Shown: positions 8,253 through 16,361 of the stretch, in pieces
Position numbering within the stretch: the stretch's first letter is position 1
Layout: the number at the start of each line of letters is the position of its first letter
Assembly: GCA_002314445.1 (NCBI GenBank)
Contig: DCFX01000063.1
Location: 4,617 to 68,616, forward strand
DNA: 64,000 nucleotides
Source: Treponema sp. UBA1793
GTDB lineage: Bacteria > Spirochaetota > Spirochaetia > Treponematales > Treponemataceae
Direction of reading: 5' to 3'
Notes under the pieces: generated by a model
Told to the model about the DNA's origin: nothing
Databases searched by the model: none
The model's input: only the letters and a program-made list of their open reading frames with translations
Position numbers and translations under genes: made by a program

Positions 8253-8945
8253 CTAATACTGGGTATACGATATTATTCTATCAGTTTCCAGAAAAAAATC
8301 AAGTTGAACAACGTATCTGCCTGAATTAATACCGATAAAAGGCTCTTTTCGAATAAGAACTTTGCCGGTAATCTCTTTAGGCTTGTTTTTAATTGTCCCG
8401 CGGAAATAGCTGCGGACTGCATCTTTTACAGCATCTTTTACAGCTGTTGTTATGCCGTCAAATCCATCAGCAATTTTACCATCTCCTTTTCCGCTGATTG
8501 TCGGGTGATTGATTGACGCCCAGAGATCGTAATCCCTCAGCATCTGCGGCGTCCGGGTAAATTCAACCCAGCAGGTTATTTTTCCGTCACAGATCCACGG
8601 GTTTGAGTAGGAAATGTTTTCTTCCCCGCTTCCCAGCGGCAGAACATCCGAAAAATCAAAATATTCTTCGACTCCCCGCAATTTATCGGAAGGTGTATAG
8701 CTGAAATTCCAGCCGTGCACCATTCCGTTTATAAGGAAAGGTGCCAGTGTTTTTATCCGTTTTACAGGATAATCATAAACACCCGCAGTTGTATCCTGCG
8801 CTTCTGCGAGTCCGGGGTACGCATCGGTTTCCGCCCATAACGGTATGCGTATATGCTCAATGATTGAAGGTGTCTGAGCTGTTGCAATACCTGGTGCAGC
8901 AGTAAGAAACAGAAATAATATCAGTTTTTCCAGGCATCTTTCCAT
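8253..8945 (-). CDS. Exported protein of unknown function
   Basis: 230 residues. After a short basic start (MERCLEK) comes a hydrophobic segment LILFLFLTAAPGIATAQ typical of a signal peptide. The mature part has no motif I recognise; it is rich in aromatic residues and contains VEFTRTPQMLRDYDLW and a late FIGINSGRYVVQLDFFLETDR strand pattern. The start overlaps the end of the rhomboid protease gene by 25 bases, so expression is probably coupled. With its neighbour at 7772 it forms a pair of exported proteins following a rhomboid protease; a functional link is possible but unproven. Confidence 0.7.
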   Translation of the reverse strand: MERCLEKLILFLFLTAAPGIATAQTPSIIEHIRIPLWAETDAYPGLAEAQDTTAGVYDYPVKRIKTLAPFLINGMVHGWNFSYTPSDKLRGVEEYFDFSDVLPLGSGEENISYSNPWICDGKITCWVEFTRTPQMLRDYDLWASINHPTISGKGDGKIADGFDGITTAVKDAVKDAVRSYFRGTIKNKPKEITGKVLIRKEPFIGINSGRYVVQLDFFLETDRIISYTQY

Positions 8946-9565
8946 ACGCGAACCGGGTTTACTCCTATCCGTATCATAAAATATGCATATGCCACAGCAA
9001 GACCGAACAGGTGCGTCATATGCGCGACGCCTCCATTAAATCCTGAAAACTGACTTACCAGTTCTATTGCTGCATATATAACGACGAGCAGCGGCGACGG
9101 TACTGGCAGTATACCCCAGATGTAGATTTTTGACCGGGGATATACGACGGCGAATGCAAAGAGAACGGCATACACCGCACCGCTGGCTCCAATGAGCGAA
9201 ACATTATAATACCCTGTGAGCATAAACACTGCAAGTGAAAGCGCTCCGCTTACCGTACCGCATAAAAGGTAGAGCAGGGCAAATTCCTTTGAACCGATTG
9301 CCCGTTCAACTGCAAGTCCGAATACAAGAAGCCCGAACATGTTGAAAAAAATATGTTCCAGACCTCCGTGTACGAACATATACGTGAATACCTGCCAGTA
9401 CATTTTTAAGGTAAAAAAGGCAGGCGGATAAAGACCAAGTATGATTTTCCACTTAGGAGATACAGATGTAATGATAAAAACAACGACATTAGCTGCAATA
9501 AGGTACAGGGTAATATGTGCGTTTGTATATTTGAACGGCTTTCGTATACTGTTTTTGAAATTCAT
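8921..9565 (-). CDS. Rhomboid-family intramembrane serine protease
   Basis: 214 residues with about six membrane segments. The catalytic dyad is visible: S128 in the GASGAVYA motif and H185 in AHMTHLFG; H71 and N75 (HIFFNMF) of the oxyanion region are also present, as is the FTYMFVHGGLEHI loop. It should cleave membrane proteins within or near the bilayer. The start codon overlaps the stop of the preceding diguanylate cyclase gene (ATGA) and its 3' end overlaps an exported-protein gene, so it sits in a tightly coupled operon. Substrates are unknown. Confidence 0.92.
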   Translation of the reverse strand: MNFKNSIRKPFKYTNAHITLYLIAANVVVFIITSVSPKWKIILGLYPPAFFTLKMYWQVFTYMFVHGGLEHIFFNMFGLLVFGLAVERAIGSKEFALLYLLCGTVSGALSLAVFMLTGYYNVSLIGASGAVYAVLFAFAVVYPRSKIYIWGILPVPSPLLVVIYAAIELVSQFSGFNGGVAHMTHLFGLAVAYAYFMIRIGVNPVRVWKDAWKN

Positions 9566-10680
9566 CTATACTCTTCGCAGGTATCTTTTAACAGGCAGGG
9601 ATCTGCATACGTGATTCTGTTCCGCCCGTTGTTTTTTGACATGTACAATCCCTGATCTGCCTGGTTTACAAGCTGCTTAGGCATAATCACCGGATTTTTT
9701 TCCCTGTCGAATACAGCCACACCACCGGAAATTGTGACATGGAGATGCTGGTTGTTAAACTGAAAGTCAAAGTCGTGAATTGTAGAACGGATCCGTTCCG
9801 CCACGCAGCACGCCTGTTCTTTCTGCGTATTGTCCAGCAGTACGGTAAATTCTTCTCCCCCGTACCTGCTTGCAAGGTCTTCTTCCCGAAGGCCTGCTTT
9901 TATCAGGGATGCAACCTGTATAAGGACATAATCGCCGCATTCATGCCCGTATGTGTCGTTGAATTTTTTGAAAAGGTCAATGTCGAACATAAGGACGGCA
10001 AGCGGTGTTTTCTGCACGAATGCGGCATCAAGTTTGTCGCCGAGTACATTGAAAAAGTAGTATTTAAGCTTAAGCTTCGTCATCATGTCTGTCGAAGAAC
10101 TTTCGACGAGAGCCGCATTGTTGATTGCAAGCGAAGCAAGCGTCGCAATGGACATAATCTGCTCTTTTTCATATTCCGTATAATCTGCAATACCGTCGAA
10201 CACAATCCTTTCACCGAGGAATAGGATACCGTTCATATTGTTTTTCTGAATAAGAGGGACAAGCAGAGTCGGATGAAGCGATTCAATCATGCTCAGATCC
10301 GTATTTTCCGGCACCTGCCGTTTCATGTAATCGAGCGATATTGCACGTTTTTCGCTGTACAGCTGTTCAATAATCGGATGATCCCCGGGAATTTCATACT
10401 TGAGCCCCGGATCAATGTTTATGTCACTGTGATTTGTTTCGAGTATAAACTCATCGGAATCCATGTTGTCACGTACGAAAATTCCGGCACCAAGCACGTG
10501 CATTTGAGCCATACAGATATAGACGATTGATTCAAGTAGTTTCGAAAATTCAAGCGTTGAACTGAATGAGCGGGATATATCAAGCAGCTGTTCAAGATCA
10601 TAGATTTTTTTCTCATACTGAGCTGTGAGTTCCAGAACTTCTGGGTCGGTTGGAATATTTCTTCCCTTTTTGTTACTCAT
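9562..10680 (-). CDS. GAF-GGDEF diguanylate cyclase
   Basis: 372 residues, no membrane segment. Residues about 30-190 form a GAF-like sensor (SFSSTLEFSKLLESIVYIC through IMSIATLASLAINNAAL). The GGDEF domain follows: FDIDLFKKFNDTYGHECGD, an intact GGEEF active site at 274-278 and an RxxD inhibitory site (REED, 265-268) exactly five residues upstream. It should make cyclic di-GMP from two GTP, with product inhibition. It overlaps both neighbours by ATGA junctions. I recall the single-copy diguanylate cyclase of T. pallidum (TP0981) having a similar neighbourhood; this is memory, not a search. Confidence 0.93.
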   Translation of the reverse strand: MSNKKGRNIPTDPEVLELTAQYEKKIYDLEQLLDISRSFSSTLEFSKLLESIVYICMAQMHVLGAGIFVRDNMDSDEFILETNHSDINIDPGLKYEIPGDHPIIEQLYSEKRAISLDYMKRQVPENTDLSMIESLHPTLLVPLIQKNNMNGILFLGERIVFDGIADYTEYEKEQIMSIATLASLAINNAALVESSSTDMMTKLKLKYYFFNVLGDKLDAAFVQKTPLAVLMFDIDLFKKFNDTYGHECGDYVLIQVASLIKAGLREEDLASRYGGEEFTVLLDNTQKEQACCVAERIRSTIHDFDFQFNNQHLHVTISGGVAVFDREKNPVIMPKQLVNQADQGLYMSKNNGRNRITYADPCLLKDTCEEYR

Positions 10681-12263
10681 GTTTTTATCTCTTTTATATT
10701 GATTATAGCATAATTTTTCATAATCTCAAAGAATATTTCCCAGTTTGGATACTGCTGCTCAAGCATATCCGTATTGTCCCTGTTGCGGGAAGACATCATA
10801 AGTACTTTCAGATTGGAAATTATCTCGCTTGTCGGTTTTTTTGCATCAGTAAGCAGCTCTCCGATTTCAATATACAATCTGTGCAGGCTGTTTGTTTCTT
10901 CCTGAATAAGCTTTTGTGCGCTGTTATTGGCTGTTCCGACCATGCTTTCCATCTTTGAATAAAAACCTGCGTCTTTATGGCTGTCCAGTATATAACCGTC
11001 AAGGACAGCAGCATCATTCGGTTTTCCGTGTCCGAACGAATCTTCAAAAGCCTGTAATTTTTCCCCGCATTCAAGCGCGGCATAGACAGTACCGGAAAAT
11101 TCTGTTTTATAAGTGGGATTGTTGAAAAAACCTTCAATAACTATGTCGTTTATAAGCATCTTAACAGGCTCAGTCAGGTATGTCTGCAGAAATGTTTTCA
11201 GAATCTGAAGCGGGGTGATCCATGCGAATGCAAGCGCAGAATTCATCTGGAGCTTTGCATTCATGTCAGTGTCGTATCCGCTGACAGAAGCAAGCGGCTC
11301 TCCGTTGAACAATTTCATAAGTTCGCTGCTGATTTTCTGATCTTTCAGTTCCGTCTTGATCCTCTGTTCGTCCGCGGCATACTGCTGCTGCAGTCGGGCT
11401 GCAAAGTTTTGTCTTGCAGATTCCCTGTATTCAGCCGTTTTGGGAGCATATGAAGCATCGCCCTTAAAGATACAAAGAAGTGTTCTCAGTTTTTCCGGCG
11501 TCAATATATGAGTAAGAACATAAGCTGTTTTTTTTATGTTTTCTATGTAGCCCGAATTCCGTTTTTCAGAAAGACTCCCTCTGTTTTTAAGCTGCGCAAG
11601 TGCTAAAACAGCATTTGCAACAGCCGTGTTCAGGGAAAGGCTTGCTGTCTGATAATATAAATCTTCAAGAGCATTTACAAGATTCGACAGAGGAACTTCC
11701 TGATAGGAAGGTTCATAAGAGGAATCAGCCGTGGAGAAATTTTTATCAAATGTCAAAAGAATGTTCAGAAAGCTGAATCTGCAGAAATCTGCAAGCTGAT
11801 GAACCGTCGTAATGTCTCTGTCCATTTTCTTGAAAGAATCTTCATTCAGCGACTTTATCACTTTATCAAGTGTACGGTGTTGAACTTCAAATATATGTTT
11901 TGCAGGCTGGCCGGCTGAGACTATTTCTGCTTTTCGGTTTGTGTAGGATAATGATTCCACTTCTTCCTGTTCTTCTACAGAGAATCCGGTGAGTACAAGC
12001 TGCGCTTCAAAACGCTGCCGGCGTGGAATATCGGTACCATCTATTGTTTCAATGAATAAATCGCCGAGAGGTTTTGTGTTTACATAAAGAACGCGTATTG
12101 CTTCTGCGAAATTCGGGAGGATGTTTCCGTTACGGTATAGGGCAGGCTGAAAGTCCCGGACAGTATTTTCCAGTTTTTTGAGCTGGATTCGTTTCTGCAC
12201 TTCAGGAGATGATTTATTAAAGATTGATTCAAAAAAATCAGCTATAGCCTGAAAAAAGCTCAT
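10677..12263 (-). CDS. Spirochaete hypothetical protein (possibly DUF5312)
   Basis: 528 residues, soluble, largely alpha-helical by appearance, with no signal peptide. It opens with an amphipathic MSFFQAIADFFESIF stretch and a VQKRIQLKKLENTVRDFQPALY segment. I recognise no catalytic motif; it resembles the Treponema family I recall as DUF5312, but cannot confirm that. The stop overlaps the diguanylate cyclase start. A promoter-like pair at 12269-12297 ends 5 bases before the ATG and no Shine-Dalgarno lies at a usable distance, so the mRNA may start at the AUG. Being fused by translation coupling to a c-di-GMP synthase suggests a role in signalling, but that is inference only. Confidence 0.75.
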   Translation of the reverse strand: MSFFQAIADFFESIFNKSSPEVQKRIQLKKLENTVRDFQPALYRNGNILPNFAEAIRVLYVNTKPLGDLFIETIDGTDIPRRQRFEAQLVLTGFSVEEQEEVESLSYTNRKAEIVSAGQPAKHIFEVQHRTLDKVIKSLNEDSFKKMDRDITTVHQLADFCRFSFLNILLTFDKNFSTADSSYEPSYQEVPLSNLVNALEDLYYQTASLSLNTAVANAVLALAQLKNRGSLSEKRNSGYIENIKKTAYVLTHILTPEKLRTLLCIFKGDASYAPKTAEYRESARQNFAARLQQQYAADEQRIKTELKDQKISSELMKLFNGEPLASVSGYDTDMNAKLQMNSALAFAWITPLQILKTFLQTYLTEPVKMLINDIVIEGFFNNPTYKTEFSGTVYAALECGEKLQAFEDSFGHGKPNDAAVLDGYILDSHKDAGFYSKMESMVGTANNSAQKLIQEETNSLHRLYIEIGELLTDAKKPTSEIISNLKVLMMSSRNRDNTDMLEQQYPNWEIFFEIMKNYAIINIKEIKT

Positions 12264-12268
12264 ACGTT

Positions 12269-12297
12269 ATTGTAACTTTCACTCCTCATATATGCAA
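12269..12297 (-). promoter_or_regulatory. Internal promoter for the 528-aa gene, leaderless layout
   Basis: On the minus strand: TTGCAT (12297-12292), 17-bp spacer, TACAAT (12274-12269), then 5 bases to ATG 12263. It overlaps the 3' end of dus. Confidence 0.5.
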
Positions 12298-13286
12298 GAC
12301 GTACAGTCTTGTACTTGATCCAGTATTGTGTGATAATCAGCTTCCGTCGATGCATGTACGAGCTTAAGTCTTATTTCCGCACCACCTTTTATCCCTTTTG
12401 TGTATGCACAGAAGCGCTTGCGCATATCCCTGCACGCATTTTCTTCACCGCATTCATGTATAAGGAGGGAAAGTTCCCGGAATCCGGTTCTGATTCTTTC
12501 TTCCGTGTTGACATCCGCGTATGTACCAGTTTCAAGCAGCTGTTTCGTTTCTGTAAAGATGAAGGGATTTCCCATAGCTCCCCGTGCAAACATAACGGCG
12601 CTGCATCCTGTCTGTTCCAGCATGGCCTTTGCGTCTTCGGGTTTGAATAAATCACCGGAACCGAAAACGGGAACGCGCCCGGCGGTAAAACCGACAAGTT
12701 CCCTAAGTAGTGTCCAGTCGGCTTTTCCTTCGTATCCCTGAGCCCGTGTGCGCGGATGGAGTGTTATGGCGGAAACTCCTGCCTTCAGCGCGGCATCAGC
12801 AGCTTCTTTCCATGTTATGGAATCCGAATCCCATCCGGAACGTATTTTTACGGTTACGGGTACTTTTCCGCCGACTGCATCTACGACAGCCCCTGCAACG
12901 GCATTAAGTCTGTCCGGTTCCCGGGTAAGGGAGGAACCGGCCCCTGTTTTTATTATTTTAGGTACAGGACAGCCGCAGTTTATGTCGATGCACTCACATG
13001 GTGCTTTTTCAAGCACAATGCATGCCGCTTTTGCCATTGTTGCAGGATCTCCGCCGAAAATCTGGACAGCGTATGCTTTTTCGTTTTCAGCTCTTTTCAT
13101 AAGCTGCAGTGTTTTGCTGTTATCGCGCACAAGAGCCTCTGCTGAAACCATTTCCGTGTAGGTAAATGCGGCACCGTGCTCTATGCATACAGTCCGGAAT
13201 GCGCTGTCGCTGTATCCTGCGACAGGTGCAAGAAAAACGTTTCCGGGCAGTTCGAGAGTTCCTATTTTTACTCCGTGGTACAGCAT
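12279..13286 (-). CDS. dus: tRNA-dihydrouridine synthase
   Basis: 335 residues, DusB-like. It reduces uridine in tRNA D-loops with an FMN cofactor. Visible landmarks: the FMN-binding start VFLAPVAGYSDSAFR, YTEMVSAEAL, the catalytic DINCGCPVPKI motif (C106 as general acid), VTVKIRSGWD, ITLHPRTRAQGYEGKADW and VFGSGDLFKPEDA. Its ATG follows the TAG of tatD without any gap, so the two are translated from one message. Assigning it to DusB rather than another Dus subfamily rests on overall look. Confidence 0.94.
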   Translation of the reverse strand: MLYHGVKIGTLELPGNVFLAPVAGYSDSAFRTVCIEHGAAFTYTEMVSAEALVRDNSKTLQLMKRAENEKAYAVQIFGGDPATMAKAACIVLEKAPCECIDINCGCPVPKIIKTGAGSSLTREPDRLNAVAGAVVDAVGGKVPVTVKIRSGWDSDSITWKEAADAALKAGVSAITLHPRTRAQGYEGKADWTLLRELVGFTAGRVPVFGSGDLFKPEDAKAMLEQTGCSAVMFARGAMGNPFIFTETKQLLETGTYADVNTEERIRTGFRELSLLIHECGEENACRDMRKRFCAYTKGIKGGAEIRLKLVHASTEADYHTILDQVQDCTSCIYEE

Positions 13287-14069
13287 CTATTCCGGCAGAT
13301 TAAACACTTTACAGCTGTTCTTCCACAGCTGCACACTGAGTTGTTCTATGTCCATTTCAAGCAAATCCGCAAGAAAATATGCGGTGGACGTAATGTATGC
13401 CGGCATAGTCCGCTTTTTTTCGCGGAATTCAGCCGGAATCATGAATGGACTTTCGGTTTCTATCAGAATGCGGTCTATAGGCACGTTAAGCACCGTTTCG
13501 TGCAGGTTGCGTGCATTTCTGTAGGTAAGATTGCCTGCGAACGAGAACCACACATTCATATTTGCATCGAGGCATTTTTTTGCATATTCGGCGTCCTCGG
13601 AATAGCAGTGAAAAATGGCTCCAGCGTCAGGAATACGCTCGGAAAGGACGTCGAATACGTCTTTTCCTGCATCACGGTTATGAATGATGACTGGCAGATT
13701 GTGTTTGCGGGCAATTTCCAGCTGCGTAATGAACAGCTCAATCTGTGTACGTTTATTGCCGAATTGTTTAAAATAGTCGAGGCCTGTCTCTCCGACTGCT
13801 ACTACATTCGGCAGTTTAAGATTTTCTTCTATTGTGCTTGCAAAATCCTTTCCGGGATTTGTCACTTCCGATGGGGCAACACCTACAGCGTGGTAAATGC
13901 CGGGTACTACCTTTAGATTGTTGTACTCACGGGTAAAGTCATGAAGGCTGTTGTTAATTGAGACAATGCGGGTAACTCCAGCCTGTTTTGCCTGCTGAAT
14001 CACGCGTAACTGTTCAATAGGATCATCATAGATCAGCCCGATATGGGCATGAGTATCAAAAAACTGCAT
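13287..14069 (-). CDS. tatD: TatD-family metal-dependent hydrolase
   Basis: 260 residues, the family norm. Metal ligands are visible: FDTHAHI at the N-terminus, the glutamate in AVGETGLDYFK, PVIIHNRDAGKD, AIFHCYSED, and ILIETESPFM near the C-terminus. TatD proteins are magnesium-dependent DNases/phosphoesterases of the amidohydrolase superfamily. I choose ATG 14069 because GGAAG lies about 9 bases upstream and homologues begin at the FxDTHxH motif; the longer open frame to 14150 has no ribosome site and includes the -10 region. First gene of a minus-strand operon with dus. Confidence 0.93.
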   Translation of the reverse strand: MQFFDTHAHIGLIYDDPIEQLRVIQQAKQAGVTRIVSINNSLHDFTREYNNLKVVPGIYHAVGVAPSEVTNPGKDFASTIEENLKLPNVVAVGETGLDYFKQFGNKRTQIELFITQLEIARKHNLPVIIHNRDAGKDVFDVLSERIPDAGAIFHCYSEDAEYAKKCLDANMNVWFSFAGNLTYRNARNLHETVLNVPIDRILIETESPFMIPAEFREKKRTMPAYITSTAYFLADLLEMDIEQLSVQLWKNSCKVFNLPE

Positions 14070-14121
14070 GGCTTTTCTTCCTAGTAAGTAATAGGGAACC
14101 GGAAACGTTCCGATATTATAA

Positions 14122-14150
14122 AAGATAGCATAGCTTTCCCGTGAAGTCAA
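14122..14150 (-). promoter_or_regulatory. Promoter of tatD-dus
   Basis: TTGACT (14150-14145), 17-bp spacer, TATCTT (14127-14122) on the minus strand, about 50 bases before the tatD ATG. It is back to back with the plus-strand promoter at 14162. Confidence 0.6.
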
Positions 14151-14161
14151 CTTATATTTGT

Positions 14162-14191
14162 TTGACAGAGAATGATTTGCTGTGTTATACT
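14162..14191 (+). promoter_or_regulatory. Consensus sigma-70 promoter of the M23-bactofilin operon
   Basis: TTGACA at 14162-14167, 18-bp spacer, TATACT at 14186-14191; the start codon is at 14251, leaving a leader of about 52 bases. Confidence 0.75.
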
Positions 14192-14250
14192 AAGCAGCGT
14201 AATATATATTCTGTTCATAAAAGAGTGAGATTTCAGGCAGGGACGATATT

Positions 14251-15273
14251 GTGGCTCGGACGCAAAAATATAAGAAAATAGAAAAATCATTCGCATCAAA
14301 AATACAGTCCGGTTTCCTGTCTTTTTTTCATATGATAAAAAGTGCAGCTATACGTATATTTAAAGTCCTGGACAGTAAACTTACGATAATGATTGTTCCC
14401 CACTCACAGGGGAAAGTAATTAATTTTCAGACAAACGTATTTGCGCTGGGGCTTGGAATTGTCCTCATTACAGGTATAGTATCATCTTTTTTCTATTTTG
14501 ACCGCAGGGCGATTGATTCAAGCTCGGAAATTTCTAAGCTTACATCCACAAACCGCGAAACACAGGCGAGCCTTGATGAACTGCGTGATGAGAACACGAA
14601 TCTGCTTCAGGTTGCAAAACGGTTTCAGACATCTCTGTCGCAGTCTCTTTCTCTGCTGGGGATAAGCGAAAGCGGGCAGGTTTCCCAGGCATCTGCGTCA
14701 GGCAGCGATCTTTCATCATTCTTCAATACTAAAGAAACGGTAACGGGTTCACTCCGGGAAACGGCGGATGTGAAGGAGCTGACATCATATCTTGAAAATG
14801 CAGTTCAGCCTGTTGAACAGATTGGAAAGATGCTTGAAAATCAGAATACACTGTTTACGGAAATTCCAAGCATCTGGCCGGTAAGCAATCCGAACGCGCA
14901 TATTTCCATGGCATTCGGGCCGAACGTTCATCCTATTACCGGCCAATGGTACATTCATAAGGGACTTGATTTTTCGACGTATCGTTCAGGGGATCCTGTT
15001 ATTGCAACTGCAAACGGACAAGTGGTGACAGTCGGTTACGATGCGAGTTTCGGAAATTATGTTATTATCAAACATAAACATGGTATTTATACACGGTATG
15101 CACATATGATGTATTCTATTGTGACGAAGGGGCAGTTTGTTTCACAACGTGATGTTATCGGTTATATCGGTAACACCGGCGTTACGACAGGTCCTCATCT
15201 TCATTATGAAGTTCATATTGGTTCCGATGTTGTTGATCCTGCAAAGTACATCAACGTCAAGCTTTCCGACTAG
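14251..15273 (+). CDS. M23 (LytM) peptidoglycan endopeptidase, membrane anchored
   Basis: 340 residues, GTG start. A basic cytoplasmic tail (1-60) leads to one membrane segment (about 62-82), then a periplasmic coiled coil (90-135), a linker, and a C-terminal LytM domain from about 215. Zinc ligands H236 and D240 (HKGLD), H318 in the HLHYE motif and catalytic H285 (RYAHM) are all present, so the enzyme should be active on peptide cross-links of murein. Ten bases after its stop comes a bactofilin gene; such M23-bactofilin pairs are known from Helicobacter, Hyphomonas and other bacteria, where the bactofilin positions the peptidase to shape the cell. A role in the spirochaete cell helix is a reasonable inference. 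Confidence 0.94.
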   Translation: MARTQKYKKIEKSFASKIQSGFLSFFHMIKSAAIRIFKVLDSKLTIMIVPHSQGKVINFQTNVFALGLGIVLITGIVSSFFYFDRRAIDSSSEISKLTSTNRETQASLDELRDENTNLLQVAKRFQTSLSQSLSLLGISESGQVSQASASGSDLSSFFNTKETVTGSLRETADVKELTSYLENAVQPVEQIGKMLENQNTLFTEIPSIWPVSNPNAHISMAFGPNVHPITGQWYIHKGLDFSTYRSGDPVIATANGQVVTVGYDASFGNYVIIKHKHGIYTRYAHMMYSIVTKGQFVSQRDVIGYIGNTGVTTGPHLHYEVHIGSDVVDPAKYINVKLSD

Positions 15274-15282
15274 CGGGGCTGT

Positions 15283-15696
15283 ATGGCATTGCGTTCAGAT
15301 GATATTTCAATTAATACAATTATAGGTGATGGTTCTGCCGTAAGTGGTAATGTCCGCGTGAACGGTTTTATCCGTATTGACGGTGATATTAACGGTAATC
15401 TGGAAACTGACGGTAACGTGATTGTCGGAGAGAAAGCCCGGCTGCTCGGCAGCATAAAAGCAAAATCGGTCATTATCGGCGGAATCGTAATCGGCGACAT
15501 TATAGCAAAGGAAGGTGTTTCTTTGCTGTCGACTGCAGCTGTCATTGGTGACATCATATCCCGTAAAGTTCAAATGGAAGATAAGGTTGTATTCCACGGA
15601 TACTGTATTTCGCTTAATAATGAAGAAAAATTTACGGCTGAATCGGAGCGGTATCTGCAGGCAAAGGCGATACGCAGTAAGGTTTCTCTTGCATGA
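15283..15696 (+). CDS. Bactofilin (polymer-forming cytoskeletal protein)
   Basis: 137 residues. The core (about 15-110) is a right-handed beta-helix of repeating turns with the pattern xVxGxIxG: GSAVSGNVRVNGFIRIDGD, then IVGEKARLLGSIKAKSVIIGG and IIAKEGVSLLSTAAVIGDI. Short disordered tails flank it, as usual for bactofilins, which polymerise without nucleotide on the inner face of the membrane. It follows the M23 peptidase by nine bases and overlaps the next gene by four (ATGA). Confidence 0.93.
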   Translation: MALRSDDISINTIIGDGSAVSGNVRVNGFIRIDGDINGNLETDGNVIVGEKARLLGSIKAKSVIIGGIVIGDIIAKEGVSLLSTAAVIGDIISRKVQMEDKVVFHGYCISLNNEEKFTAESERYLQAKAIRSKVSLA

Positions 15697-16232
15697 GTTC
15701 TATTGACCAGATTAATTCGTCATTATATTTTTCTGCAGTTTCATCAGCTGCAGGTGAATCCGCAAAACAAACAAAAAGAAAGGAAAAGTCTGCCCAGAGC
15801 GCGAAAACAGGCACGTTTACAGCAGTTTTAAAAAAAAGTGAAGAGATAAATGAGCTGACATCTGCCGGGCTTCCTCCTGATATTGCCGGTCTTTCAATGG
15901 AAGATGCGGTTGTATTTTTGAAGGATCGTGTTACAATGGCGGGTGATGAGCTTACGGAAAAGATGTCAGGCGAGGCGTTCGCGAAGTACCGGACAGCTGT
16001 AAGCCAGCTTATGAAATATGTTGTGAAGTACAGTTTTGAGCTTGAACAGCATAAACGGATTCCCGACAGACGTACACATAGGGAGAAGGCTCCATTTGTT
16101 CAGATAGAAGTGATAAACGGTAAACTTGATCAGCTTGCTTCCGAAATACTTGCCAATCAGGCAGATAAATTGAAGCTGCTGAAAAGAGTGGAAGAAATAC
16201 AGGGTTTGATAGTCGATATGTTCGCGTCGTGA
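15693..16232 (+). CDS. YaaR family (DUF327) protein
   Basis: 179 residues. After a low-complexity Ser/Lys-rich start, the helical DUF327 domain spans about 45-179: TFTAVLKKSEE, LSMEDAVVFLKDRVTMAGDEL, FAKYRTAVSQLMKYVVKYSFELEQ and the C-terminal VEEIQGLIVDMFAS. The biochemical function of YaaR proteins is unknown. Notably a YaaT-like PSP1 protein is the next gene, as in Bacillus where yaaR and yaaT lie in the same cluster. It overlaps the bactofilin gene by four bases. Confidence 0.88.
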   Translation: MSSIDQINSSLYFSAVSSAAGESAKQTKRKEKSAQSAKTGTFTAVLKKSEEINELTSAGLPPDIAGLSMEDAVVFLKDRVTMAGDELTEKMSGEAFAKYRTAVSQLMKYVVKYSFELEQHKRIPDRRTHREKAPFVQIEVINGKLDQLASEILANQADKLKLLKRVEEIQGLIVDMFAS

Positions 16233-16245
16233 CCTCTGCAGGAAG

Positions 16246-16283
16246 ATATGATAAAAAGTGCGTCCATGTACTTTTTATCATAT
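16246..16283. repeat. 14-bp perfect inverted repeat between yaaR-like and PSP1 genes
   Basis: ATATGATAAAAAGT (16246-16259) and its complement ACTTTTTATCATAT (16270-16283) around a 10-base loop. It is AT-rich with no following T-run, so it is a weak terminator at best; it may be an mRNA structure or operator ahead of the PSP1 gene. Confidence 0.6.
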
Positions 16284-16361
16284 GTTGTTTCCTCAGCGCG
16301 AAAGTCGTGATTTGCGTTCTTTTGGCGCACCGCTGACGCGGAGTCTTTATAGGAGAAATGT

